DNA of 47,313 nucleotides from a bacterium (GTDB lineage Bacteria; Patescibacteriota; Minisyncoccia; UBA6257; 2-01-FULL-56-20): positions 1 through 47,313 of the forward strand of contig DAIDAM010000010.1 of NCBI GenBank assembly GCA_027310625.1, read 5' to 3'. The notes under the pieces are model-generated. The model was not told the origin of the DNA. It was given only the letters and a program-made list of their open reading frames with translations, and ran no database searches. Below, piece by piece: positions 36,941-45,197 of this stretch. How positions within the stretch are numbered: position 1 is the first letter of the stretch; every line of letters starts with the position of its first letter. The translations under genes were made by a program, and so were the position numbers.

Positions 36941-39445
36941 ATGAACGAGAGATTTTATTTCAATGAGCAGCGCCTCGTAATGACTCTGCCCGGAAGGCTT
37001 CTTGTGAGAATTGCCGGTTACGTTTCTTACGCAGTTTTCTTTGTCGCCGGTCTTTCCATGGCTTTTTCCGACGTCCCGAATCTCCGGGCGCTCGGAATTT
37101 TGATACTTCTTTTCTTCGCCGATTACTTCGTTCATTTCGGCGAGGGAGACAAACCGTTTTCGGAAATGCCGGCCGCGGGGAAAATAAATCTCGCGGAGTA
37201 CTTGTCGCCGTCCGCCTATTCCGTTATTGAAAAAAGTTTTGACAGAAGCGTCATCTCCAAAACGGACTTCTTTTCAAACGCAGTCAAGGAACTTTTGCAA
37301 AGAAAGGAAATTAAAGAGGGACTTATGCGCCTTGACCTCAATGCCGACGAGCTCCGGCGGAAAATTGAGTCGCTTTCCGAATCGTCGGGAGCGAAGCGTT
37401 TGAATAAAAAGGAGATTATAAAAATGGCGGAGGCGCTGATTTTGAAGGCGGGAGAGAGAAGCATCGTAAATAGGCGGGAATTTATAGAAACGAGCGATAT
37501 TTTTTCGGGTCTTTTCTTTGTTGGCGACGAGACGATAAATCGCCTTTTCAACACGTTTTCAATCGAAGCGGACGATTTGGAATTGGCTCTTCTTTTGAGT
37601 TCGCTCAAGAAAAAATGGGGTTTCCGCCTGCCTTCAACTTTGGGCGGGTTCAGTTTTGAGACGCAGCGCGGAATGCGGCACAGAGTGGTCAACAGGGCTT
37701 GGACAAGCAGGCCGACGCCCACACTTGATAAATTCAGTTCCGATTTGACGGATTTGGCGGCGGAAAACGAGGTCGGTTTCATCATCGGGCACAACGCGGA
37801 GTATCAAAGGATGGTTGACACTCTTTCCAGGCCGCTCAGTCCGAATGTTCTTCTCGTCGGCGAGGAAGGCGTGGGCAAAGAAACGATGGTTCTTCACCTT
37901 GCCCGCCAGATTGTGAAAGACGAAGTTCCCCAGCGCTTGTTTGACAAACGCCTCGTAAGTTTGGAAATTTCAAGCTTGGTCGCCGGCGCGTCTCCCGAGG
38001 AACTGCAGGCGCGCCTGAAAAAGATAGTTGAAGAAATAACGATTTCCGAAAACGTAATTCTGTACATTCCCGATTTTCACAATCTCGTCAGAACCTCCGG
38101 GGAATATTATCTCTCGGCGGCTGACGCGCTGATGCCGATAATGAAAAATGACCTTTTCCCGCTCGTGGGCGCGACCTATCCGAGGGAATACAAAGAATTT
38201 GTTGAGCCGCGGAGCGACATCAAAAACATTTTCGAAGTGATAATGGTGAACGAGGTAAGTGAGGAAGAAGCAAGGAGGATTCTTGTCTACGACAGTTTGA
38301 TTCTTGAGAGGAAAACGGGAATCGTCGTCAGTTTCGCGGCGATAAAAGCGGCCGTGACTCTGGGAAAGAAATACCTTGCGGGAAAATTCCTTCCCTCGAG
38401 CGCGCAAGAACTTTTGAGGAGCGCTTTGTCTGCGGCGGCAAGGGAAAAGAATAAATATCTGACGCGGGATGGGATAGTGAAAGCGGCCGAAGCTAAAGTC
38501 AACGTGCCGATACACGAGGCGAGCGGGGCGGAGGCGGAGGCGCTCCTCAACCTTGAGGAAACGATACATAAGCGCCTCATAGACCAGGAAGAGGCGGTGA
38601 AAGTTGTCAGCACCGCGCTCCGCGAATACAGGAGCGGCTTGAGCCGCCCTGGCGGCCCGATAGCGAGCTTTCTTTTTATCGGTCCGACCGGTGTCGGCAA
38701 GACCGAGCTTGCAAAAATACTTTCAAGAATCCAGTTCGGCTCGGAATCGGCGATGATCAGATTTGATATGACGGAATATCAGGACAAAGCAAGCTTTTTC
38801 CGCTTCATCGGCTCGCCCGACGGGAAAATGAGCGGCGCGCTGACGGACGCCGTTCTCAAAAAACCGTACTCACTTATCCTTTTGGACGAGTTTGAGAAGG
38901 CGTTCCCGGACATCCTCGGTCTTTTTCTTCAGGTTTTCGACGACGGGCGGCTGACGGACAATCTCGGCAGAACGGTGGGATTTCAGAACACGATAATCAT
39001 CGCCACCTCCAACGCCCACTCCGACATCATCAACGAATCGCTTTCCAAAGGAGAAAAAATGGAGAATATCGCCGAGTATCTCAAAAGAAAACTGACCGAC
39101 GTTTTCAAACCGGAGCTTTTGAACAGGTTTTCAAAAGTCGTCGTTTTCAAAGACCTTTCGCCGGACGATGTTTACAAAATAGCGAAGATAAACCTTTCTG
39201 ACCTCGGGGGGATGCTTCTTGAGCAGGGAATAAAGCTTGGGTTTGACGAATCGGCTGTGAAGCAGATAGCGAAGCTCGGCTACGAGCCGGCTTTCGGCGC
39301 GCGCCCCCTGAGACGCGCCGTGGAGGAGCATCTCCGCGCCCCGCTTGCGGAAAAGATTTTGAGAAAGGAAGTGGCGCGCGGCGACGATATCACAATTCAT
39401 CATGAAGGTGACTCCTTTCAATTCAAAGTCGGCCGCTCCATTTGA
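36941..39445 (+). CDS. Membrane-anchored ClpC/ClpB-like double AAA+ ATPase
   Basis: N-terminal TM; LLVGEEGVGKETMVLHLA and FLFIGPTGVGKTELAKIL; ClpB-type C-terminus. Confidence 0.88.
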   Translation: MNERFYFNEQRLVMTLPGRLLVRIAGYVSYAVFFVAGLSMAFSDVPNLRALGILILLFFADYFVHFGEGDKPFSEMPAAGKINLAEYLSPSAYSVIEKSFDRSVISKTDFFSNAVKELLQRKEIKEGLMRLDLNADELRRKIESLSESSGAKRLNKKEIIKMAEALILKAGERSIVNRREFIETSDIFSGLFFVGDETINRLFNTFSIEADDLELALLLSSLKKKWGFRLPSTLGGFSFETQRGMRHRVVNRAWTSRPTPTLDKFSSDLTDLAAENEVGFIIGHNAEYQRMVDTLSRPLSPNVLLVGEEGVGKETMVLHLARQIVKDEVPQRLFDKRLVSLEISSLVAGASPEELQARLKKIVEEITISENVILYIPDFHNLVRTSGEYYLSAADALMPIMKNDLFPLVGATYPREYKEFVEPRSDIKNIFEVIMVNEVSEEEARRILVYDSLILERKTGIVVSFAAIKAAVTLGKKYLAGKFLPSSAQELLRSALSAAAREKNKYLTRDGIVKAAEAKVNVPIHEASGAEAEALLNLEETIHKRLIDQEEAVKVVSTALREYRSGLSRPGGPIASFLFIGPTGVGKTELAKILSRIQFGSESAMIRFDMTEYQDKASFFRFIGSPDGKMSGALTDAVLKKPYSLILLDEFEKAFPDILGLFLQVFDDGRLTDNLGRTVGFQNTIIIATSNAHSDIINESLSKGEKMENIAEYLKRKLTDVFKPELLNRFSKVVVFKDLSPDDVYKIAKINLSDLGGMLLEQGIKLGFDESAVKQIAKLGYEPAFGARPLRRAVEEHLRAPLAEKILRKEVARGDDITIHHEGDSFQFKVGRSI

Positions 39446-39448
39446 TTC

Positions 39449-41251
39449 ATGCTTTCAAATCTTGAAGTAGCGAGAGTGCTCCGCGAGATCGGCGAATACC
39501 TTGAGATGCAGAACGTGCCTTTCAAGCCGAGGGCGTACGAGAAAGCGGCACTGGCCGTGGAAGAACTGGAGAACAATGTTTCTGAAATCTACGGAAGCGG
39601 CGGGCTGAAAGCGCTCGAGGAAATTCCCGGAGTCGGCGTTTCCATTGCTGAAAAAATCGAGGAGCTTTTGAAAACCGGAAAATTGAAATATTACGAGCAG
39701 CTGAAGAAAAAAACGCCGGTGGATTTGTCTTCGCTGGCGAGAATCGAAGGTCTGGGTCCGAAATCAATTAAAAAACTTTACAGGGAGCTCGGCGTTGCTG
39801 ATTTGAAAGACCTCGAAAAAGCGGCGCGCGCGGGGAAAATAAGAAAACTCGAGGGCTTCGGCGAGAAAAGCGAAGAAAAAATAATCAAGGGACTGGAATT
39901 TATCGAAAAAGCCGGCGGGAGATTTCTTTTAGGAAGTGTTCTGCCGACGGCATATATGATTGAAGAAAGATTGAGAGAATTGCCCGGCGTCGAAAAAGCG
40001 GTTGTTGCCGGCTCGGCGCGCAGACGAAAAGAGACGATCGGCGATATCGATATTCTGGTCATTTCCAAAAAACCTGCCGCGGCGATGAATTATTTCACGA
40101 ATATGCCGGAGGTGGCGAGAGTGCTGGCTTCTGGGGAAACCAAATCGTCGGTCAAGCTTTCCTCGGGATTGAATGTCGATGTGCGCGTCGTGCCGGCGGA
40201 ATCGTACGGCGCGGCGCTGAATTATTTTACCGGCTCAAAAGACCACAACGTCGCTTTGCGTCGCATCGCCGTAGAGAAAGGATGGAAACTTAACGAGTAC
40301 GGCTTATTTAAAGACGCAGACCAACGCGGACTTCACGCAGAACGACGCGGAAAAATTCAGCGTAAGTCAGCGTTTAGTCGGCGAGAGTCTGCGTCAATGA
40401 TCGCGGGGAGGACAGAGGAAGAAATCTACCGCGCTTTCGGCATGGAGTATGTCGAGCCGGAGATGCGCGAGAACACGGGCGAGATAGAATTGGCGCAAAA
40501 ACACAAACTTCCGAAGCTCGTCGGCTACGGCGACCTCCGCGGCGATTTGCAGACGCAGACGGATTGGACGGACGGCTCAGATTCCATAGAAGACATGGCG
40601 CGGGCGGCAATCAAAGCGGGTCTCGAGTACATCGCTATCACCGACCACACCAAGCGCCTGGCGATGACCGGCGGACTGGACGAAAAAAGAATTCTGAAAC
40701 AAATGGATGAAATCGACGTACTGAACAAAAAACTCGGCGGCAAAATAAAAGTTCTCAAGGGCACGGAATGCGACATTTTGAAAGACGGCTCGCTCGATTT
40801 GCCGGACGGCGTTTTGTCGAAACTTGACGTTGTCGGCGCTTCTGTTCACTCACTTTTCAATCTTTCGGAAGCGGAGCAGACCGCGAGGATAAAAAAAGCG
40901 ATGTCCAATCCGCATGTCGACATTGTTTTCCATCCGACAGGACGTCTGATAAACCGGCGTGAACCTTACAAAGTCAATGTGGAGGAGCTGATTTCGCACG
41001 CCAAGAAAACAGGAACGATTCTTGAAATAAACGCTGACGCGAACCGCCTGGATTTGAAAGACGACTACATCAGAAAATGCGTCGAAGCAGGCGTAAAAAT
41101 GAGCATCGATTCCGACGCCCACTCGGCGGGCCAAGTCGGTTTTTTGGAACTGGGAATCGCGCAGGCGCGCAGAGGCTGGGCGACAAAAGACGATATCGTT
41201 AATGCATGGTCGCTAGAAAAAATGCTGAAATTTTTGAAAGGTGGAAAATAA
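39449..41251 (+). CDS. polX: DNA polymerase/3'-5' exonuclease PolX
   Basis: HhH and PolX nucleotidyltransferase GDIDILVIS; PHP domain DLQTQTDWTDGSDSI. Confidence 0.95.
   Translation: MLSNLEVARVLREIGEYLEMQNVPFKPRAYEKAALAVEELENNVSEIYGSGGLKALEEIPGVGVSIAEKIEELLKTGKLKYYEQLKKKTPVDLSSLARIEGLGPKSIKKLYRELGVADLKDLEKAARAGKIRKLEGFGEKSEEKIIKGLEFIEKAGGRFLLGSVLPTAYMIEERLRELPGVEKAVVAGSARRRKETIGDIDILVISKKPAAAMNYFTNMPEVARVLASGETKSSVKLSSGLNVDVRVVPAESYGAALNYFTGSKDHNVALRRIAVEKGWKLNEYGLFKDADQRGLHAERRGKIQRKSAFSRRESASMIAGRTEEEIYRAFGMEYVEPEMRENTGEIELAQKHKLPKLVGYGDLRGDLQTQTDWTDGSDSIEDMARAAIKAGLEYIAITDHTKRLAMTGGLDEKRILKQMDEIDVLNKKLGGKIKVLKGTECDILKDGSLDLPDGVLSKLDVVGASVHSLFNLSEAEQTARIKKAMSNPHVDIVFHPTGRLINRREPYKVNVEELISHAKKTGTILEINADANRLDLKDDYIRKCVEAGVKMSIDSDAHSAGQVGFLELGIAQARRGWATKDDIVNAWSLEKMLKFLKGGK
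40313..40394. repeat. Palindromic element family 3, copy 2 (in frame in polX)
   Basis: CGCAGACCAACGCGGACTTCACGCAG...GTCGGCGAGAGTCTGCG. Confidence 0.75.
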
Positions 41252-41266
41252 AAAAATGCCCAGCAT

Positions 41267-41349
41267 TGCAAAAACCCCGTGTTGGAAGATAGGAGCGAAG
41301 CGACGTAAGAAACCAGAAGGTGTCTTAAGCGGGGGTCGGGGTTTTTGCA
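41267..41349. repeat. Structured element family 2, copy 2
   Basis: TGCAAAAACCCCG...CGGGGTTTTTGCA; 51 bp identical to 10274-10324. Confidence 0.85.
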
Positions 41350-41360
41350 TGGAGGATGTG

Positions 41361-41423
41361 GCAACCAAAGAAAATATAATCAACGCCTGGCCACTGGAAA
41401 AGATGTTATCATTCCTTAAATGA
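41361..41423 (+). pseudogene. polX 3'-end remnant
   Basis: ATKENIINAWPLEKMLSFLK* vs polX ATKDDIVNAWSLEKMLKFLK. Confidence 0.8.
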
Positions 41424-41911
41424 CCCAAGAGAAACAAAAAAGATTTAAGCGGGAAATCTCTGCCGGCTTCATAGTTTTTAGGAGAACGAGCGAAGGAATA
41501 AAATTTCTCGTTCTCTACCACGGACACAACTACTGGAATTTTCCCAAAGGGAAAATCGAATCGGAGGAGCGGTCGCTGGAAGCCGCTTTCCGGGAAACCA
41601 GGGAGGAATCGGGTCTCGGCAGACACGATCTGCGGCTTGTAAGCAATTTTAAAGTTTATCAGAAATTTTCTTTCCGCAGCCGCGCGCATCGCGGCGGCAA
41701 AGCGCAGGAACCGCAAAATATTTTCAAAATCGTCATTTTTTATCTTGCCGAAACGAGGAATTCGCACATCAGGATTTCGCACGAGCATCAGGGGTACGCG
41801 TGGTTTTCTTTTCCGGAAGCGATGAAAATAATGAACCGCTACAAGGGTAATCAAAAAATATTGAAACAGGCCTATGACTTCATTCATCCCGTTAGAAGCA
41901 ACAGGCCATGA
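41420..41911 (+). CDS. NUDIX hydrolase
   Basis: GKIESEERSLEAAFRETREESGL Nudix box. Confidence 0.9.
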   Translation: MTQEKQKRFKREISAGFIVFRRTSEGIKFLVLYHGHNYWNFPKGKIESEERSLEAAFRETREESGLGRHDLRLVSNFKVYQKFSFRSRAHRGGKAQEPQNIFKIVIFYLAETRNSHIRISHEHQGYAWFSFPEAMKIMNRYKGNQKILKQAYDFIHPVRSNRP

Positions 41912-42008
41912 TTGTGAAATTATAGTTTGCAATTTAAGCAAAAATGTCGTTTCACTTGAAAAGGCATGCGTTACGGTTGCCTGAAGACAACCTGCTTCTA
42001 ACGGGATT
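41886..42008 (+). repeat. Palindromic element family 1, copy B
   Basis: ATCCCGTTAGAAGCA...TGCTTCTAACGGGAT with GGTTGCC/GACAACC-type hairpin. Confidence 0.85.
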
Positions 42009-42249
42009 CACAAAGAAAGTTCTCGCCGCCGTGAGGAAAATACCGCGCGGCAAAACCGCAACGTATAGGGAAATCGCGAGGGCGGCCGGCAATCCGCGCG
42101 CTTATCGCGCCGTCGGCAATATTTTGAACAAAAATTTCAGCCCGAAGATTCCCTGCCACCGCGTTGTGCGGAGCGATGGAAAAATCGGCGGCTACAACCG
42201 CGGGGCGAAAAAGAAACTGATGCTATTAAAAAAAGAGAAAACAATGTAA
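41944..42249 (+). CDS. MGMT-family (Ogt/alkyltransferase-like) protein
   Basis: KIPRGKTATYREIARAAG; IPCHRVVRSDGKIGGYNRG; N-terminus lies in element B. Confidence 0.85.
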   Translation: MSFHLKRHALRLPEDNLLLTGFTKKVLAAVRKIPRGKTATYREIARAAGNPRAYRAVGNILNKNFSPKIPCHRVVRSDGKIGGYNRGAKKKLMLLKKEKTM

Positions 42250-42349
42250 TTTTCTAAAATTTGTTTTCCGCGACTTTGTGGTATTATGATGCTAAGCTAT
42301 TTGTAACACTGGTTTTTTCTGTACTGACTTGGCCGAAAGGAGAGCGAGA

Positions 42350-42544
42350 ATGGCAAAGAAAGCGAAAAGCAGTCGACGTATGACAAACAAGCAAATCGTG
42401 AAAAGACACTTCCCGAGTGCGTATTGCAGACCATGGGGAATGTTCCATCTCTGGCGTGTTATTGCCAGATGCATGCCAATTGGTGCGGGGAAAACTGCGA
42501 ATGCAGCATGGGCAGATGCTGCAAGAGAAATCCGTCACCCCTAA
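42350..42544 (+). CDS. Small basic orphan protein
   Basis: SD AAAGGAGAG; MAKKAKSSRRMTNKQIVKRHF. Confidence 0.5.
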   Translation: MAKKAKSSRRMTNKQIVKRHFPSAYCRPWGMFHLWRVIARCMPIGAGKTANAAWADAAREIRHP

Positions 42545-42559
42545 CGCAGTCCAAGAATA

Positions 42560-42588
42560 AAAAGCCGCCGACATCGTCAGCGGCTTTG
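42560..42588. terminator. Hairpin AAAGCCGCCGACATCGTCAGCGGCTTT
   Basis: Inverted repeat after ORF 42350. Confidence 0.6.
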
Positions 42589-42629
42589 ATAATTTTGTGA
42601 CAAGCAGATTAACGTTAGAACAATGTTCG

Positions 42630-42977
42630 TTATTTTTTCGCAAACTCCACAACTTTCGAAAACACCGCCGGTTCGTTCTCGGCGAGGTCGGCGAGAATTT
42701 TTCTGTCAAGTTTTATATTTTTGGATTTGAGAAGGGGAATCAGGCGGCTGTAGGAAATTCCCTGCGCGCGGACGGCGGCGTTGATTTTGACGTTCCAAAG
42801 CCGGCGAAAAACGCGCTTTTTTTCCTTTCGTCCGCGAAAAGCGCGTGACCAGGCGTGAAGGAGCGCTTCTTTCGCGGCGCGCTCCTTTGATTTTCTTCCC
42901 CAGCGGAATCCCTTGACGTGCCTGAGAAGTTCGCGCCGTTTTTTCGTTTGAATTTTTCCTCGTTTTACTCGGGGCAT
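42630..42977 (-). CDS. rplT: 50S ribosomal protein L20
   Basis: MPRVKRGKIQTKKRRELLRHVKGFRWGRK. Confidence 0.95.
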   Translation of the reverse strand: MPRVKRGKIQTKKRRELLRHVKGFRWGRKSKERAAKEALLHAWSRAFRGRKEKKRVFRRLWNVKINAAVRAQGISYSRLIPLLKSKNIKLDRKILADLAENEPAVFSKVVEFAKK

Positions 42978-43013
42978 AAAATTGGCTAATGGCTAATCGC
43001 TAATTGTTTATGG

Positions 43014-43196
43014 TTAAAACACCGCGGCGGCGTAATCGAGAATTTTTTTGGAAGGATAGTTGAGCTGCAATCTCTTCCGCTTGCTTCTGATGTTCTTGGT
43101 GGATTTGCGGGTGCGGAAATGATTGACCGACATCGGTCGTCTCATAAACTTCCCCTTCTTGGTAAGTTTTATTCTTTTGATGAAACTTTTCTGCAT
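43014..43196 (-). CDS. rpmI: 50S ribosomal protein L35
   Basis: KSFIKRIKLTKKGKFMRRPMSVNHFRTRKS; between infC and rplT. Confidence 0.88.
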   Translation of the reverse strand: MQKSFIKRIKLTKKGKFMRRPMSVNHFRTRKSTKNIRSKRKRLQLNYPSKKILDYAAAVF

Positions 43197-43315
43197 CCCG
43201 TTAGAGACAGGTCGTCAAAGACGACCGTGAAATCATTGACTTGAAAATAATCGACTTTTTTATTTGATTTGTAAACTCATGCGTAATTTATTGGTTAGTT
43301 GTCTCTAACGGGATT
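43195..43315 (-). repeat. Palindromic element family 1, copy C
   Basis: ATCCCGTTAGAGACA...TGTCTCTAACGGGAT; hairpin GGTCGTC-AAA-GACGACC. Confidence 0.85.
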
Positions 43316-43322
43316 GCATTCC

Positions 43323-43820
43323 TTACTTCTTTATTATCGGCACCATCAATCCTCTGCCGCCGAATTTCGGCTCTCCTAATTTTTTGTATTCCACGGTTAT
43401 CATTTTGAGAAAATCATCCAATCTTTGGAGCGCCCATCCCTTGTTCGCTTTCTCGCGCCCCCTCAGCCGCATTGCCACGTCCACCTGCCTACCTTCTTCC
43501 AAAAATTTTTCGAGCTGTCTCGCTTTTATGAGAAGGTCGTTTTGCGCGGCGCGGGCGCTTATCTGAATCTGCTTCGGGCCGGCGGATTTCTGCGCAACCC
43601 GCGCCTTTTTCTCCGCCTTTTCCTGCATGTAGCGGAATTTGTCGAAGCTCATCAGGCGGGCAACGGGCGGTTTCGCGCTCGGCGCTATTTCTATGAGGTC
43701 AATTCCTTCTTCGATGAGCGCAAGCGCTTTTTCTCTCGGCATCACGCCGAGATTCTCTCCGTCTTTTCCGATGATACGCAGTTCGGGAGCGGTTATTCCG
43801 TTGTTGATTTTCGGCTTAAT
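43323..43820 (-). CDS. infC: Translation initiation factor IF-3, probable AUU (or AUC) start
   Basis: Upstream in-frame IKPKINNGITAPELRIIGKDGENLGVMPREKAL; no in-frame ATG before it. Confidence 0.85.
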   Translation of the reverse strand: MKPKINNGITAPELRIIGKDGENLGVMPREKALALIEEGIDLIEIAPSAKPPVARLMSFDKFRYMQEKAEKKARVAQKSAGPKQIQISARAAQNDLLIKARQLEKFLEEGRQVDVAMRLRGREKANKGWALQRLDDFLKMITVEYKKLGEPKFGGRGLMVPIIKK

Positions 43821-44010
43821 GATGTTTGCTTTGCATCCGAATAGCGCTTAACCTGCCCGCTTCGCGTTGCGAAGCAAGGCGGGCGGGCGAATGCGCCCAC
43901 GCGAATGACTCAAGAATTGCCCTTGTTTACTTTTTGATTCCGCAAACGCCAGATTATGTTAATCTTCCGTGCCCGTTTTGTCAAAATGTTTATTAAAAAT
44001 GGAATGCCCC

Positions 44011-44043
44011 GGGTCGTACGCTTGTGGCGTACGCCCGGGGCCA
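44011..44043. terminator. Hairpin CCCCGGG(T)CGTACGC...GCGTACGCCCGGGG
   Basis: Inverted repeat downstream of minus-strand ORF pair. Confidence 0.6.
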
Positions 44044-44109
44044 ACCTTAACGGCTGCGGTGCAGGGAGGTGACACCGCCGGGGTCAGGGAGGAGAACCCC
44101 GCCGCCAGG

Positions 44110-44361
44110 TTAAAACTTGAACTTTAAGGAGAGTTGACCGCCCTTTCTTGCGTCGGCCAGTGCTTCGACGGCCTTGCGTACAGCCGCACTACAAAGCATA
44201 TCCAGATACTCTCTGGTGAGCAGTCCGCGGCGCCGTGGCGGTATCTTGACTTGAGACACAATGAGCAGACCTTCTTTTTCTATCACCGTCAGCTCAAAGC
44301 CATCAATGTTCACCACCGCCCTGCCGCGCTTGGCGTCAACTTTGGTGGTGTCATCAATCAT
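44110..44361 (-). CDS. Small orphan protein
   Basis: SD GGAGGGAG; ORF. Confidence 0.6.
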   Translation of the reverse strand: MIDDTTKVDAKRGRAVVNIDGFELTVIEKEGLLIVSQVKIPPRRRGLLTREYLDMLCSAAVRKAVEALADARKGGQLSLKFKF

Positions 44362-44641
44362 TGTTTCTCTCCCTCCACTGACGCTCGGCGTCTCGACTCA
44401 GTTCTTCCAGCTTCTCCGAGAACCGCACCCAAGAACTGGCGAACTCCGCTTTGTAAACGGTGACCGCCTCCTTGGCGAAGTGGAGACCAGCGGCAGCCAT
44501 CGCGAAAAAGATCACGAGGCCGATGAAGTCCTCTTTGCCGGGCACGGTGTTGCCCGCGTTGTACCGCAGGGCAAACAACGCCGCCGCGAAAAACACTGCG
44601 GCGAGCGCGACGTTGGTTACGAAATCCAGAATCTTATTCAT
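44354..44641 (-). CDS. Small membrane orphan protein
   Basis: SD GGAGGGAAGAACC then MNKILDFVTNVALAAVFFAAALFALRY. Confidence 0.6.
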   Translation of the reverse strand: MNKILDFVTNVALAAVFFAAALFALRYNAGNTVPGKEDFIGLVIFFAMAAAGLHFAKEAVTVYKAEFASSWVRFSEKLEELSRDAERQWRERNND

Positions 44642-44701
44642 GGTTCTTCCCTCCAATATGTGAATCGCGCTAAAGGCGCGGGATGTAAATTTGCACTTTA
44701 A

Positions 44702-44752
44702 TCAATAGCAGATTTTGTTGCATTTGTCAAACTTTCATTTTTGTTGTATTAT
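44702..44752. promoter_or_regulatory. Divergent promoters sharing one -35 region
   Basis: Plus TTGTCA-N17-TATTAT (tmRNA); minus TTGACA-N17-TATTGA (ORF 44641). Confidence 0.6.
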
Positions 44753-44761
44753 CCCGCCGTC

Positions 44762-45112
44762 GGGGATGAACGGCTTCGATAAAGACGAATCCCGGACTCG
44801 CGAGCAGTTTCGTCGAAACTTTAAATCGGCAAAAAAATCATAACTGCCAACCAAAGAGTTGCAGCTCCCGCTTTTGCTTTTGCTTAAGCAGGACATCGGC
44901 TGACTTCCGTCCCTTAGGTCAGGAACCGGTGTTATAAATGGGACTAACTCCGATTGGACTGCTTCACGTTCAACGGAAGGAAAACTCTGTGAAGCATTCG
45001 TTCTAAAATTCGGATGGGCGCTTTCGTAGCGCGCCATTCGGATGCAGGACTACGCTCGTAGAAGGTTCGGCGACGACATCTTTAGACGGCGGTTCGACTC
45101 CGCCCATCTCCA
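44762..45112 (+). ncRNA. ssrA: tmRNA
   Basis: GGGGATGAACGGCTTCGAT 5' end; GGCGGTTCGACTCCGCCCATCTCCA 3' end; tag reading frame ending GCTTAA. Confidence 0.95.
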
Positions 45113-45197
45113 CTGGACTAAAAATATCCGCAACAAGCGCGGATATTTTTATTCTACGATGCGGAATTAATGGCATGATGCTATAATTATTCCGATA

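Noticed and set aside
10267-41349. Family 2 element as a group II intron or known self-cleaving ribozyme
   Set aside because: No domain V signature, no RT/maturase, and no conserved ribozyme core that I could recognise.
2202-43315. Family 1 ends (GTTAGAA...TTCTAAC) as integron attC sites
   Set aside because: The GTT/AAC core order is inverted relative to attC (RYYYAAC...GTTRRRY), no IntI is present in the window, and copies sit singly at gene junctions.
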